From: Streptococcus entericus DSM 14446
GTDB taxonomy: Bacteria > Bacillota > Bacilli > Lactobacillales > Streptococcaceae
DNA: 45,222 nucleotides
NCBI RefSeq assembly: GCF_000380025.1
Contig: NZ_KB904156.1
Location: 96,065-141,286, forward strand
Direction of reading: 5' to 3'
Below, one piece after another: positions 6,659-16,520 of the stretch; position 1 is the first letter of the stretch; each line of letters begins with the position of its first letter. Both the position numbers and the translations under genes were made by a program. The notes below the pieces were generated by a model. It had not been told where the DNA came from, made no database searches, and saw nothing but the letters and a program-made list of their open reading frames with translations.

Positions 6659-7330
6659 CTACTTCAACTCGTCCAGATAGTCGAATTGCTCGAAAGCTCT
6701 GCTATTGGCAATAGCCACCAACAATGTCCCTTTGGCCAAGGGCTGGTTGAGGGCAAGGGTCGTGTTGATGGGAGCGTTCTTTTGCTCACGGAGCCCGATG
6801 ATGTTGATGTCGTAGGTGTTGCGAATATCTAGCTGAATGATAGACTTGCCGATCCATTTATCAGGAATCTCAAACTCAACAATGGCGGTGTCCCCCTCGA
6901 AATGAAAAACGTCGTGAATTTTGTTGCGTAGCAGTGTCGAAACCAGGTTGACCCCAGCTTCGCGCTCTGGCGAGATAACCAGATCCGCACCGACGGCATA
7001 GAGGACTTCCTCGTAGCTCATACTCTTGGCCTTAGCGACAATTTTCTTGACGCCCAGCTTTTTACAGTTGATGACGGCAAGAACGGCTGCCTCTAGGTTA
7101 GTTCCTGTAGCGATAACCACAGCGTCGCAGTGGTCGATACCAAGCCCTTGCAGGAAATGGTAGTCGGTAATGTCACCGACGGCTGCCTTGCTGACCTGCT
7201 CAGCGACCGCCTCAATATGGCGACCGTTATTGTCTGCAGCGATAACGTCCTGATCAAACTGGGTTAGCTCCCTCGCCACTGTGCGACCAAACACACCAAG
7301 TCCCAGCACACCGATAATTTTTCGTGTCAT
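6659..7330 (-). CDS. ktrA: KtrA, cytosolic gating subunit of the Ktr potassium uptake system
   Basis: 223 aa with an RCK_N Rossmann domain (GLGVFG at residues 10-15 binds ATP/ADP/NAD(H); TGTNLEAAV further on) and an RCK_C domain from about residue 140, which in Firmicutes binds c-di-AMP. It forms an octameric ring under the KtrB dimer and opens it when ATP is high. ATG with AAAGGA upstream. It lies 11 bp after ktrB as the last gene of the rsmG-ktrB-ktrA operon. Length and motifs are normal. Confidence 0.92.
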   Translation of the reverse strand: MTRKIIGVLGLGVFGRTVARELTQFDQDVIAADNNGRHIEAVAEQVSKAAVGDITDYHFLQGLGIDHCDAVVIATGTNLEAAVLAVINCKKLGVKKIVAKAKSMSYEEVLYAVGADLVISPEREAGVNLVSTLLRNKIHDVFHFEGDTAIVEFEIPDKWIGKSIIQLDIRNTYDINIIGLREQKNAPINTTLALNQPLAKGTLLVAIANSRAFEQFDYLDELK

Positions 7331-7341
7331 AAAATCCTTTC

Positions 7342-8715
7342 CTAGCCCACCAAAATGTTGGTTTCTGCATATTGGATGGGTTTTTCTTTTTTCTGAACAA
7401 GGCTGAGCAGGACAGTGATTGGTCCTACGCGGCCGATAAACATGAGTAGCATGATGATGACCCGACCGCCCAAGCCCAGCTGGCTGGTGATGTCCATGGT
7501 GATGCCGACCGTTGCTAGAGCGCTGGCCACTTCAAAGAGCAGGGCAAAGGGGTCAAGTGACGGCTCAACCTGCAAGAGCAGGAGATAGCCGACCAAAAAG
7601 ACTGTAAAGAAGAAAATCAGCACCGTCAAGGTTTGCTTGAGCAGCTTTTGTGGAATGCTTCGGTATTGAAAGAGGATTTGGCTATTGCCAGATAGCTCGG
7701 CCTTGAAGACCAAGAAGAGAATGGCGACCACGCTCAGCTTGAGCCCGCCTGCTGTCCCACCAGGTGCACCCCCCATGAGCATTTGCAGGATATAGAGGAT
7801 ATTGGTCACCAAGTCAGTTTTGACATAGCTGATGGTCGAAAAGCCTGCCGTTCGCATGGTCACAGTTTGAAAAAAGCTGACTAAAAGTTGTTGTGGTGGG
7901 CTGTAATGCCCGATGGTGGCTGGATTATCCAGCTCAATCAACCAAGACAGGAGCGTTCCAGCCAGTAGGATGATACCAGTGGTGATCAGCATCAATTTGG
8001 AATGTGGTGACAACCAACGCCCCAGTCGTTTGGGCTGGCGTGGTTTGCTTAAGACGGAGCGCTTAAAGGCCTGAATCAGATCTTTCCAGACGATGAAGCC
8101 TAAGCCTCCTGATAAAATCAACCCTGCAATGACCAGATTGACCAAGGGATTGACAACGAAATCGCCCAGACTGTTGGCTCCTAGGTTATCAAAACCGGCG
8201 TTACAAAAGGCAGAGATGGCAAGGAAAATGCTGTTAAAAATGCCATCTGCCCAACCATAGCGGGGAATGAAATCCACCATAAGAAGGAGGGCTCCCACCC
8301 CTTCGATAGTTAGAGTGATTTTGTAGATGGAAAAGAGATGCTCTTTCAAGCTGGTCTGCTGGTCAAAACTGAGCGAAGACTTGAGCAATTCTTGGTCGTT
8401 GACACCGACCTTGCGCTTGAGGGTATAGTAACTGATGGCAATCAGGCTGACCAACCCCAGCCCACCAATCTGAATCAGAATCAAGCAGATAACCTGCCCT
8501 AGGCGGTTGTAAACCTCAGCGACAGGAAAGACTGACAGACCGGTCACGCAAACCATGGAGACCGCGTGAAAGAGGTGGTCAAGGTAGCTGGTTGGCGGTG
8601 CACCTGCCACGTGAAAGATGGGGAGAGACAGTAAGAGACTGCCGACGAGAATAGTCGCTAAAAAACTGATACTCAGCTTCTGAGCGATGGTTAGGGGTCT
8701 TAATTCAGGCATCAT
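7342..8715 (-). CDS. ktrB: KtrB, membrane subunit of the Ktr potassium uptake system
   Basis: 457 aa, the TrkH/KtrB family with four membrane-pore-membrane repeats. The four degenerate selectivity-filter segments are visible: CVTGLS, FCNAGF, RTAGFS and LATVGI, each with the conserved glycine. A glycine-rich gate segment [10 protein letters not shown] precedes the later helices. It conducts K+ under KtrA control. The ATG overlaps the rsmG stop as ATGA (8715-8712), so translation is coupled. A second ATG follows immediately (MM start). Confidence 0.93.
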   Translation of the reverse strand: MMPELRPLTIAQKLSISFLATILVGSLLLSLPIFHVAGAPPTSYLDHLFHAVSMVCVTGLSVFPVAEVYNRLGQVICLILIQIGGLGLVSLIAISYYTLKRKVGVNDQELLKSSLSFDQQTSLKEHLFSIYKITLTIEGVGALLLMVDFIPRYGWADGIFNSIFLAISAFCNAGFDNLGANSLGDFVVNPLVNLVIAGLILSGGLGFIVWKDLIQAFKRSVLSKPRQPKRLGRWLSPHSKLMLITTGIILLAGTLLSWLIELDNPATIGHYSPPQQLLVSFFQTVTMRTAGFSTISYVKTDLVTNILYILQMLMGGAPGGTAGGLKLSVVAILFLVFKAELSGNSQILFQYRSIPQKLLKQTLTVLIFFFTVFLVGYLLLLQVEPSLDPFALLFEVASALATVGITMDITSQLGLGGRVIIMLLMFIGRVGPITVLLSLVQKKEKPIQYAETNILVG

Positions 8716-9425
8716 AGGGGTTTCTTATTCGGCAAGCCAGCCTTTCTGGGATATTTGTTAGGTGTTTCTTTGGTTTTGCGGACAATGGTCAGGTTGCGGG
8801 AATCACCGTTTGGCAGCTGGTAGTCTTTTGTCTCGTCGACCTTGGCAAAGAGGGTCTGAAGCGCTATTTTAGCGTCAAGTAACTCGCTGTCAGCCGCTGC
8901 TGCCTTGAGGGCAATCAGCTGACCATTGATACGGAGAAAGGGGATCGTCAGCTCTGCCAAAACTTGCAGGCGAGCGACAGCTCTGGCAGTAACAAGGTCA
9001 AACTGCCCTCTAAACGTCTTATCCTGACCAAAGTCTTCCGCTCTGCCATGATAAAAAGCGACACCAGTTAGCCCTAACTCCTCAGCTAGTAAGGTCAAAA
9101 AGCTAATCCGCTTATTGAGGGAATCGATAATGGTGACCTCAAGCTCTGGGCAGAGGATTTTCATCGGAAGGCTGGGAAAGCCAGCTCCAGCACCGATATC
9201 CAGCAAGGTTAGAGGCTGGTTTTTGATGTGTCCCTGAAGGACTGGTGCAAGGCTGTCATAGAAGTGTTTGAGATAGACCTCGTCGCGTGCGGTGATGGCA
9301 GTTAGGTTAATCTTTTCATTCCATTCAACCAAGAGCTCAAAGTAACGGTTGAATTGCGCTTTTTGCTGGTCGTTAAGGACAAAGCCAGCGGCTGCCAAGT
9401 GGTCGTAAAATTCTTGTGGTGTCAT
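8712..9425 (-). CDS. rsmG: RsmG (GidB), 16S rRNA m7G527 methyltransferase
   Basis: 237 aa. It methylates N7 of G527 in 16S rRNA using SAM. The SAM-binding core [17 protein letters not shown] lies around residues 70-86, preceded by INLTAI and HFYDSLA, which are diagnostic of RsmG. The basic tail ([12 protein letters not shown]) is normal. It heads an operon with ktrB and ktrA, a common streptococcal order. ATG 9425 with AAGGAT upstream. Loss-of-function alleles give low-level streptomycin resistance in other bacteria; nothing looks broken here. Confidence 0.94.
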   Translation of the reverse strand: MTPQEFYDHLAAAGFVLNDQQKAQFNRYFELLVEWNEKINLTAITARDEVYLKHFYDSLAPVLQGHIKNQPLTLLDIGAGAGFPSLPMKILCPELEVTIIDSLNKRISFLTLLAEELGLTGVAFYHGRAEDFGQDKTFRGQFDLVTARAVARLQVLAELTIPFLRINGQLIALKAAAADSELLDAKIALQTLFAKVDETKDYQLPNGDSRNLTIVRKTKETPNKYPRKAGLPNKKPL

Positions 9426-9454
9426 GGTTATCCTTTATCGTGTTTAGTGGTTCC

Positions 9455-9497
9455 ATTCTACCACAAACTCCCTTTTTTTGCCAAAGTATGGTATAAT
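9455..9497. promoter_or_regulatory. Divergent promoters of rsmG and lemA
   Basis: The minus strand has TTGGCA (9484-9479), an 18-bp spacer and TAGAAT (9460-9455) with an extended TGG. The plus strand has an extended -10 TGGTATAAT (9489-9497) without a good -35. The lemA -10 lies just upstream of the rsmG -35, so the two polymerase footprints overlap. Confidence 0.7.
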
Positions 9498-9526
9498 GGT
9501 TCTGTAGAAAAAAGGAGGAACTCTCT

Positions 9527-10078
9527 ATGTTTTGGATTATTATTGCTATTGTTGCCCTTATTGCCTTACTTGTGGTCGGTGTGTATAACAGCCTGGTCAA
9601 GAGTCGGGTGCAAACACAAGAGTCTTGGAGCCAGATTGACGTTCAACTCAAGCGTCGTAACGACCTGATTCCTAACTTGATTGAGACAGTTAAAGGTTAC
9701 GCCAAATACGAAGGTCAGACCTTGGAAAAAATTGCAGAGCTGAGAGCGCAGATTGCTAAGGCTAGCAGCCCAGCTGAAGCCATGCAGGCTTCTGATGCTT
9801 TGACTCGTCAAGTTGCAGGTATCCTTGCTGTTGCAGAAAACTATCCTGACCTTAAAGCCAATGCCAGCTTTGTCAAGTTGCAAGACGAATTGACCAACAC
9901 CGAGAACAAGATTTCTTATTCTCGTCAGTTGTATAACACCACCGTTTCCAACTATAACGTCAAATTAGAAACCTTCCCAAGCAATATCATTGCAGGTCTG
10001 TTTGGCTTCAAGAAAGCTGACTTTTTACAAACTCCTGAAGAAGAAAAAGCTGTGCCAACAGTTAATTTTGACTTCTAA
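9527..10078 (+). CDS. lemA: LemA family membrane protein
   Basis: 183 aa with one N-terminal membrane helix ([19 protein letters not shown]) and a four-helix LemA domain starting at the signature [33 protein letters not shown]. The orientation is short N-terminus outside, helical domain usually predicted cytoplasmic. Function is unsettled; LemA commonly pairs with HtpX, as here. ATG after AAAGGAGG. A terminator-like hairpin follows, so the pairing with htpX may be by partial read-through. Confidence 0.92.
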   Translation: MFWIIIAIVALIALLVVGVYNSLVKSRVQTQESWSQIDVQLKRRNDLIPNLIETVKGYAKYEGQTLEKIAELRAQIAKASSPAEAMQASDALTRQVAGILAVAENYPDLKANASFVKLQDELTNTENKISYSRQLYNTTVSNYNVKLETFPSNIIAGLFGFKKADFLQTPEEEKAVPTVNFDF

Positions 10079-10087
10079 TTTTTCACG

Positions 10088-10125
10088 GAAGAGGCTGGGA
10101 AAAGATTCCTAGTTTCTTCATTTTA
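10088..10125 (+). terminator. Hairpin after lemA, part of a dispersed repeat family
   Basis: GAAGAGGCTGGGAA (10088-10101), loop AAGA, then TTCCTAGTTTCTTC (10106-10119) pair fully if G-T is allowed, followed by ATTTTATTAT. Related hairpins occur at 16402 and 17079. The remaining gap up to htpX (10126-10327) shows no gene. Confidence 0.65.
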
Positions 10126-10340
10126 TTATCGTTAATCAGGGGAGTTGTAGTGGTTTGGAGTAACTTTTATCGATTTTGCCGATTTTAGAGTTGCCCATGC
10201 ACAGATCATTAGTCCCCACTGCTGAGTACTTTTAGACTTTTGAGCCTTGAAGGTCGGAGTGACGTAGTCTTGGAGATGTGATTCTGACGAATGAACGATT
10301 GTTGCCCACACACTCTTTTTTCAAGCTGGAGGAAAACCCT

Positions 10341-11234
10341 ATGCTGTTTGAACAAATCAAGTCTAACAAGCGACGAACCATCGCTTTATTGTTCATTTTT
10401 TTCGCCCTCTTGACAGCTCTCGGAGCTGCGCTAGGTTATGTGCTGGCGGATTCACTGGCGTTCGGCGCTGTGCTTGCCCTTATCATCGGGCTCATCTATG
10501 CTGCCATCATGATTTTTCAGTCAACCAATGTGGTCATGTCCATGAATCAGGCGCGTGAAGTGACGGCAGCCGAAGCGCCAGACCTTTATCATGTGGTCGA
10601 AGACATGGCCATGGTCGCTCAAATCCCCATGCCACGTGTCTTTATCATTGATGACCCAGCCCTCAATGCCTTTGCTACAGGGTCAAGCCCCGAGAATGCA
10701 GCAGTTGCTGCGACGACAGGTCTTCTCGCAGTAATGAACCGAGAGGAACTTGAAGCGGTCATGGGGCACGAAGTCAGCCATATTCGTAACTATGACATCC
10801 GTATCTCGACCATAGCTGTCGCTCTCGCATCGGCAGTGACCCTCCTGTCCTCGCTGGGTGGTCGCATGATGTGGTATGGTGGCGGACGTTCACGCCGCAA
10901 CAACCGAGATAACGACGGAGCTAGTGTTCTGATTTTAGTCTTTTCTTTGTTGGCAATCGCTCTCGCACCGCTGGCGGCCACCCTTGTTCAGCTAGCCATT
11001 TCCCGCCAGAGGGAGTATCTTGCTGATGCTGGCGCTGTTGAGTTGACCCGAAATCCCTACGGGATGATTAGGGCGCTTCAAAAGCTGGATCAATCTGCCC
11101 CAATGCAGCAGCCTGTTGATTCAGCCAGCGCAGCTTTATATATCAATGACCCCAAGAAAAAAGAGGGCTTTAAATCCCTCTTTTACACCCATCCCCCCGT
11201 TGCAGACCGTATTGCACGGCTAGAAAAGATGTAA
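10341..11234 (+). CDS. htpX: HtpX, membrane zinc metalloprotease
   Basis: 297 aa from ATG 10341, picked because GGAGG (10328-10332) lies 8 bases upstream; an upstream frame start at 10278 has no such site. Family M48: two N-terminal membrane helices (about residues 14-60), the zinc motif HEVSH in [12 protein letters not shown], two more helices, then the third-ligand region [13 protein letters not shown]. It degrades misfolded membrane proteins. The partner lemA is upstream. All catalytic residues are present. Confidence 0.94.
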   Translation: MLFEQIKSNKRRTIALLFIFFALLTALGAALGYVLADSLAFGAVLALIIGLIYAAIMIFQSTNVVMSMNQAREVTAAEAPDLYHVVEDMAMVAQIPMPRVFIIDDPALNAFATGSSPENAAVAATTGLLAVMNREELEAVMGHEVSHIRNYDIRISTIAVALASAVTLLSSLGGRMMWYGGGRSRRNNRDNDGASVLILVFSLLAIALAPLAATLVQLAISRQREYLADAGAVELTRNPYGMIRALQKLDQSAPMQQPVDSASAALYINDPKKKEGFKSLFYTHPPVADRIARLEKM

Positions 11235-11238
11235 GATA

Positions 11239-11287
11239 AGCCCCTTTCTGTTCACAACGGCTGACAGAAGGGGCTATTTTATTTTTG
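11239..11287 (+). terminator. Terminator of htpX
   Basis: AGCCCCTTTCTGT (11239-11251) pairs with ACAGAAGGGGCT (11264-11275), followed by ATTTTATTTTT. It may also serve the tetR gene that ends at 11307 on the other strand. Confidence 0.88.
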
Positions 11288-11306
11288 TACTCATTTCCTC
11301 AACCGC

Positions 11307-11852
11307 TCACCGAATCTGATTGCCCAAATCAGCAACGGTCAAAATAATCTCTGTCATTTCCTCGGGACTCTCTTGACCACCTGTTTCAATCCAAAGACTG
11401 ATGATACTTTCTATGGAAGATAAATAAACGGTTAGGGCATAGGGATAAGGGATGCGGTAAGCCTCGACTAAGGCTTCTGCAATTTGCTCGTCGGCACTCA
11501 GCAGATGGCGAGTGAAGTCCTTGATTGATTCAGACAGATTCAAAAAGCGGCTGTTAGCCATGGCTGAAATAAAATCAAAATCCCCTTTCAAAAACTGTAA
11601 AATCGCTAAAATCCCTGCTCTAGGCTGATGCTTATGCCGTTCAAGCAGAATGTCAATCTCTTGCCAAGTATCATCTTTTAGGTGATTGATAAGGTCGTAT
11701 TTGTCCTGATAATGGAGATAAAAGGTGCTGCGGTTGATGCCGGCTTTTTTAGTGATTTGGCTGATGGTCAAGTGTTCAATCTCAGTGTCCTGAAGCAGGA
11801 GCGTCAAGGCTTTTTTCAAGTAAGCTTTGGTTTCGGTTTGTCGGTGTTTCAT
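11307..11852 (-). CDS. TetR/AcrR-family regulator
   Basis: 181 aa. The N-terminal helix-turn-helix is clear (LTISQITKKAGINRSTFYLHYQDKYDLINHL, residues about 24-55), followed by a helical ligand domain resembling the TetR_C_8/DhaS-like type. ATG with AAGGAT upstream. It diverges from a two-gene ABC exporter 134 bp away, and the gap contains a palindrome suited to a TetR dimer. It is therefore probably a local repressor of that exporter. The ligand is unknown. Confidence 0.87.
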   Translation of the reverse strand: MKHRQTETKAYLKKALTLLLQDTEIEHLTISQITKKAGINRSTFYLHYQDKYDLINHLKDDTWQEIDILLERHKHQPRAGILAILQFLKGDFDFISAMANSRFLNLSESIKDFTRHLLSADEQIAEALVEAYRIPYPYALTVYLSSIESIISLWIETGGQESPEEMTEIILTVADLGNQIR

Positions 11853-11868
11853 CGCTCTATCCTTAAAT

Positions 11869-11920
11869 CGACAGTTTGTCGTTTTTTGTTCTTGTGATTG
11901 CTATCGCTTCATGTTATCAT
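11869..11920 (+). promoter_or_regulatory. Promoter of the ABC exporter and candidate TetR operator
   Basis: TTGTGA (11892-11897), 17-bp spacer, TATCAT (11915-11920) with an upstream TG (extended -10). A perfect palindrome CGACA-GTT-TGTCG (11869-11881) lies just upstream, between the promoter and the tetR start. A looser inverted sequence TGTCTA...TAGA at 11946-11960 lies downstream of the start site. Binding is inferred. Confidence 0.6.
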
Positions 11921-11986
11921 AGATGGCAGTTAAAATCAACAATCTGTCTATTTTGTAGAACTAATCAGGAAGGGAGAGGATTTAAC

Positions 11987-12688
11987 ATGGCTTATATTGA
12001 TGTCAAACAGGTCTCTAAGTCTTATGGCAGTGGGGATAGTCGCATTGTGGCCAATCACGAGGTGACTTTTGCGATTGAACAAGGCGAGTTGGTGATTATC
12101 CTTGGGTCTTCTGGTGCTGGAAAATCGACCTTGCTAAACATTTTGGGCGGGATGGATACTAGTGATCAGGGGCAGGTGATCATTGATGGTGTCGACATCG
12201 CACAGTTCAACGCCCATCAGCTGACGAACTACCGCCGTGACGATGTCGGCTTTGTCTTTCAATTTTATAATCTGGTCGCTAATCTCACGGCTAAGGAAAA
12301 TGTCGAACTTGCCTGCGAAATCGTTAAGGATTCTTTAGACCCAACTGAGGTACTCAAACAGGTTGGGCTTAGTCAGCGTCTCAATCATTTCCCAGCCCAG
12401 CTTTCAGGAGGTGAGCAGCAGCGGGTATCGATTGCACGAGCAGTGGCTAAAAAACCAAAACTGTTGCTCTGCGATGAGCCTACAGGCGCTCTGGATTATC
12501 AAACAGGCAAACAGGTCTTGAAAATCTTACAGGACATGTCTAGGCACCAAGGGGCGACCGTCATCATCGTGACCCATAACGCTGCTTTAGCGCCGATTGC
12601 AGACCGTGTGATTCATATGCGGGATGCCACGGTCAAATCCGTTATCACCAACGCCCAACCTCAGGACATTGAAAGGCTAGAATACTAG
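11987..12688 (+). CDS. ABC transporter ATP-binding protein (MacB/LolD type)
   Basis: 233 aa from ATG 11987, with AGGAAGGGAGAGG upstream. Walker [10 protein letters not shown], signature [14 protein letters not shown], Walker [13 protein letters not shown] and the H-loop His in VTHN are all intact. It energises FtsX-type permeases in the MacB/LolD family, and the next gene encodes one. Such pairs act in extrusion of peptides or lipids, or in stress signalling. The substrate is unknown. Divergent tetR suggests inducible expression. Confidence 0.92.
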   Translation: MAYIDVKQVSKSYGSGDSRIVANHEVTFAIEQGELVIILGSSGAGKSTLLNILGGMDTSDQGQVIIDGVDIAQFNAHQLTNYRRDDVGFVFQFYNLVANLTAKENVELACEIVKDSLDPTEVLKQVGLSQRLNHFPAQLSGGEQQRVSIARAVAKKPKLLLCDEPTGALDYQTGKQVLKILQDMSRHQGATVIIVTHNAALAPIADRVIHMRDATVKSVITNAQPQDIERLEY

Positions 12689-12697
12689 GGTGCTGTC

Positions 12698-15600
12698 ATG
12701 AAAAAATCAGTCTATCTTAAAGAATTGTCCCAGTCTTTCTTGGGTTCAAAAGGGAGATTTTTTTCAATCTTTAGCCTGATGATGATTGGCTCTCTGGCTT
12801 TGGTTGGTCTCAAGGTGACGACCCCAAATATGCAAAGGACAGCTCAGGACTACATCACAGAAACCCATCTGATGGATTTAGCAGTGATGGCAGACTATGG
12901 CCTATCGGCAGAAGACCAAGAAGAGCTAAAGCAAGTTAAAGGAGCGACTGTAGAATTTGGCTACTTAACCGATGTGACCATCGCAGGTCAGGACGAAGCC
13001 GTTCGGCTCTTTTCCTCTCCGAAGACCTTGTCTACCTATCGGGTGCGCTCAGGGCGGTTGCCTGAAACAGCTCATGAAGTGGCTCTATCAGAGCAGTTAA
13101 GTCCGTCTTATCAGATTGGAGATACCATTCGTTTCACACCATCTTCTGACAGTCCTCTGACAACAGATGCCTTTACAGTGACTGGTTTTGTCCAGTCCGC
13201 AGAACTTTGGGATAAGGAAGTGCTCGGTCAGACAAGGGCAGGAACAGGCGACTTAAAGGCTTACGGGGTGACTACAGAAGCGGCTTTTGACAGCTCTGTT
13301 TACATGATTGCGCGTTTAGCCTATGATGAGTTGAGAGGGGAACCCTTTTTCACAGAGACCTACGATAGGAAAATAGCAGAGCATCAACAGCAATTGACAG
13401 CTCTCCTCGCTGATAACGGTCATCAACGCTGGCAGGTGTTAAGAGCAGATGCACAGTCGGAGATTGACCGCGGACGCAAACAACTTTCAGAGACTAAAGA
13501 GCAAATCGCAGATGGTGAAGAGCAACTGGCAGAGGCTAGGGGAGCTCTTTCTCAGGGGCAAAACCAATTAGAAAAAGGTCAAGAATTCCTCAACCAAGGT
13601 CAAGCCGAGCTTGCACGGGCTCAACATCAACTGGCGACTAGTCAAGCCGAATTGGCTCAATCGAAAAAACAGCTCGATGACAGCAAGTTGGAGCTTGAAC
13701 AAGCAGAAGCGCGTTTAACAAAAACGTCACGTGAACTGGCAGAGGCAGATTTGGCGCTTCAAATGGGTAAAACAGCGCTTGACACGACGAAGGCTCAGCT
13801 GGAACAAGCAAGTAAGGCATTGGAGCAAAGCCAGATGTCCCTAGCTGCTGATAAAAAACAGTTGGATGAGTTAGCGGCAAACCTTGCCCTAGAACAGCAG
13901 GTTTGGCAAACAGAGGTGTCACGTCTTGAGGCAGACAAACAGGAGTGGCTTGTGCAGGGACAGGATCCTCAAAACGCCTCTCGTCTGGCTGCTCGAGAAA
14001 GTCAACTAGCAGAAACTGCTCAGCGATTGACCCAATTAGAAAACAATCTCCAACAAGGGCAGGCAACTTATCAGAGTAACCTCAGCATCTATGAGAAGGA
14101 GCGGTCAGCCTATCAGACGGCAGAAAGCCAGTACCGCTCAGCCATAGAGGCCTATGACCTACAGCTGGCTAGCTATCAACAAGGTAAGGCGGCCTATGAA
14201 GAAGGTCTAACCAACTATCAGCAGGGTAAGGCGGATTATGATGCAGGCTTAGCCGCTTACCAATCAGGTTTAGCCACCTATCAATCAGGTTTAAGTGCTT
14301 ATGTCGCCAATCAAGCTCGGCTAGATCAGGAAAGTTTGGTCATCTCACAAGAGCAAGACCGCCTCAACTCGGCCAAAGCAGAGCTTGAGCGCTCTCAATC
14401 TGATTTTGACCGTCAGAAAGCTGACGCCCAAGCACAGATGGCGAGCGCAGATAAGGAACTCACTCAAGCGACAGACCAACTCAACCAGTTGACTGAGCCT
14501 GATTATAGGGTTTACACGCGTCAAACCTTTCCAGGCGGTCATGGCTATGATACCTTTAAAACAGGAGCCTCTGCCATTTCAGCTGTCGGCAATATCTTTC
14601 CTGTTGTCCTTTATCTGGTGGCGGCCCTAGTCACCTTGACAACGATGACGCGTTTTGTTGATGAGGAACGTCATACCATCGGTATTTTTAAGTCCTTAGG
14701 ATTTACTAATCGAGCCATCATGGCAAAATTTGTCGTGTATGGTTTGACCGCCAGTCTTGCTGGAACACTTGTCGGGGTTATCTTGGGACATACGGTGCTC
14801 TCTTCCATGATTGGTAATATTCTGACCCAAAAACTGGTTTTAGGGCAGATAAGTCATAGCTTCTATCCTGGCTGGAGCTTGGTTGCTGTGCTATTAGCCC
14901 TAATCTCAGCGGTTTTGCCAACCTACCTCGTTGCCCACAGGGATTTAATCCGGGAAAAACCTGCACAATTACTACAAGCCAAACCGCCAGTTACTGGTTC
15001 TTCCATTTGGCTGGAACGCTGGACCTTTATCTGGAAACGTCTCAGCTTTACGCACAAGGTAACTGCTCGCAACATTTTTCGCTACAAGCAACGGATGTTG
15101 ATGACCATTTTTGGAGTAGCAGGGTCGGTGGCCCTTCTCTTTGCGGGCTTAGGTATCCAGTCCTCAATTTCAGGGGTGGCTAAGAGCCAGTTTGGGGAGC
15201 TATTGACCTATGACTTGATTCTGGTGGAAAATAGCAGAGCATCGCAAGATGATAAAGACCAGTTGACCAGTTTTTTAGAAGCGGCAACTATTGCTCAGAA
15301 ACTCCCCGTCCGTTTTTTCAGCACTTCAGAAACTATTCAGCAAACAGGTGACCAGACCATCACCCTACTTGTGGCAGATCAGCCTCAGCTGAACGATTTT
15401 ATTCAACTCAGGCAACGACAGACGAAAGAGCAGCTAAATTTGAGCGACACAGGCGCTATTGTGACTGAAAAGCTGGCAACCCTATACGGTGTTGGCCTTG
15501 GTGACCAGCTGACTGTGACACTGGAAGACCGTCCTGTGACCCTGACGGTTGCAGGCATCAGTGAACTATATGCTGGTCATTACATCTACTTATCTGAGGC

Positions 15601-16180
15601 ATATTACGAAAAACTCCAACCTAAACCCAGTCCACCCAATGGTTACCTGATTCAGCTTAAAGACCAATCGCCTGAACATATCAAAGAAACAGCAGCAGAA
15701 GCCTTGAAGCAACATGCGGTCGTAAGTGTCGTTCAAAATACCACGCTTGAAATGGCTTTGGCAAAGACGGCAGATTCCTTGTCAGCCGTTATGTTGGTAC
15801 TGATTGCCCTCTCCATTTTATTAGCAGTTGTCATTTTATACAACTTAACGACGATAAATGTGGCAGAGCGCATTCGCGAACTGTCCACCATCAAGGTTCT
15901 CGGTTTCCATCATAAGGAGGTCACCCTTTATATTTACCGTGAAACCATTGTGCTGTCACTCGTTGGCATCATGTTAGGGCTGGGAGGGGGTGTTTATCTC
16001 CACCGCTTGTTGCTAAACATGATTGCCTCGCCTAGTTTGATGTTCCAGCCTCAGGTGGCTCTGAGTGTTTACTTGACACCAGTGCTTGACATCGCTGTGA
16101 TTTTGATTGTATTGGGTGTACTCATTAACCGCCGTTTGCGCCAGGTCGACATGCTTGAAGCCTTAAAATCTCTTGAGTAG
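12698..16180 (+). CDS. FtsX-type ABC permease with very long coiled-coil insert
   Basis: 1160 aa. Order: one N-terminal membrane helix (about 17-40), a MacB-like extracellular domain (to about 245), a coiled-coil insert of some 350 residues rich in Gln/Ala/Glu/Leu (about 250-605), three membrane helices with an FtsX domain (about 625-760), a further membrane helix near 815, a second periplasm-like domain, and three C-terminal helices with FtsX (about 1035-1150). Inside the coiled coil, residues near 480-550 show a short repeat YxxGxxxYxxG (YQQGKADYDAGLAAYQSGLATYQSGLSAY). It starts 9 bp after the ATPase gene with a weak ribosome site. The insert would reach into the cell wall. Confidence 0.88.
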   Translation: MKKSVYLKELSQSFLGSKGRFFSIFSLMMIGSLALVGLKVTTPNMQRTAQDYITETHLMDLAVMADYGLSAEDQEELKQVKGATVEFGYLTDVTIAGQDEAVRLFSSPKTLSTYRVRSGRLPETAHEVALSEQLSPSYQIGDTIRFTPSSDSPLTTDAFTVTGFVQSAELWDKEVLGQTRAGTGDLKAYGVTTEAAFDSSVYMIARLAYDELRGEPFFTETYDRKIAEHQQQLTALLADNGHQRWQVLRADAQSEIDRGRKQLSETKEQIADGEEQLAEARGALSQGQNQLEKGQEFLNQGQAELARAQHQLATSQAELAQSKKQLDDSKLELEQAEARLTKTSRELAEADLALQMGKTALDTTKAQLEQASKALEQSQMSLAADKKQLDELAANLALEQQVWQTEVSRLEADKQEWLVQGQDPQNASRLAARESQLAETAQRLTQLENNLQQGQATYQSNLSIYEKERSAYQTAESQYRSAIEAYDLQLASYQQGKAAYEEGLTNYQQGKADYDAGLAAYQSGLATYQSGLSAYVANQARLDQESLVISQEQDRLNSAKAELERSQSDFDRQKADAQAQMASADKELTQATDQLNQLTEPDYRVYTRQTFPGGHGYDTFKTGASAISAVGNIFPVVLYLVAALVTLTTMTRFVDEERHTIGIFKSLGFTNRAIMAKFVVYGLTASLAGTLVGVILGHTVLSSMIGNILTQKLVLGQISHSFYPGWSLVAVLLALISAVLPTYLVAHRDLIREKPAQLLQAKPPVTGSSIWLERWTFIWKRLSFTHKVTARNIFRYKQRMLMTIFGVAGSVALLFAGLGIQSSISGVAKSQFGELLTYDLILVENSRASQDDKDQLTSFLEAATIAQKLPVRFFSTSETIQQTGDQTITLLVADQPQLNDFIQLRQRQTKEQLNLSDTGAIVTEKLATLYGVGLGDQLTVTLEDRPVTLTVAGISELYAGHYIYLSEAYYEKLQPKPSPPNGYLIQLKDQSPEHIKETAAEALKQHAVVSVVQNTTLEMALAKTADSLSAVMLVLIALSILLAVVILYNLTTINVAERIRELSTIKVLGFHHKEVTLYIYRETIVLSLVGIMLGLGGGVYLHRLLLNMIASPSLMFQPQVALSVYLTPVLDIAVILIVLGVLINRRLRQVDMLEALKSLE

Positions 16181-16205
16181 CCGATTGCAGTTTCAAACGA
16201 GAAAA

Positions 16206-16425
16206 AGAGAGTGGGGCAAAAATTAATCACCTAAAGCGGGAATTTTCCCTGTTCTTCCTAATTTTAAGATTTGGACTAAACCAGCCTGCTGGACTATTTT
16301 ACTCTCACTCCAAAAGTTGAGTAGGGCTACAAAAGCTGATAACATCAGCGCCTTAGAGCCCACTCAACCACTGCGTCTTGTTTAACCATTCAAAAACAAG
16401 GTGAGAGGCAGGGACTTTTGTCTCA
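16206..16425. repeat. Intergenic repeat with nested hairpins, S. suis-type
   Basis: It begins with AGAGAGTGGGGCAAAAA and contains GTTGAGTAGGGCT...AGCCCACTCAAC with an inner GCTGAT-AAC-ATCAGC stem (about 16315-16375). It ends in GAGAGGCAGGGACTTTTGTCTC (16403-16424). The order GAGTGGG / TTGAGTAGGGCT / AGCCCACTCAACCACTGCGTCTTG is one I remember from S. suis-type genomes. The repeat fills the whole gap between the permease and yceD; no gene is seen in it. Confidence 0.55.
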
Positions 16426-16463
16426 GGCGCCAACATTCTCTTATTATATTTTTCAACTTGGTC

Positions 16464-16492
16464 AAGACAAGTCATCGAAATCTTGCTATAAT
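16464..16492 (+). promoter_or_regulatory. yceD promoter
   Basis: Extended -10 TTGCTATAAT with TATAAT at 16487-16492; the -35 AAGACA (16464-16469) is weak. Start codon 29 bp downstream with AAAGGAG. Confidence 0.7.
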
Positions 16493-16520
16493 AGAATCAG
16501 TGAAGACAAAGGAGAAGATG

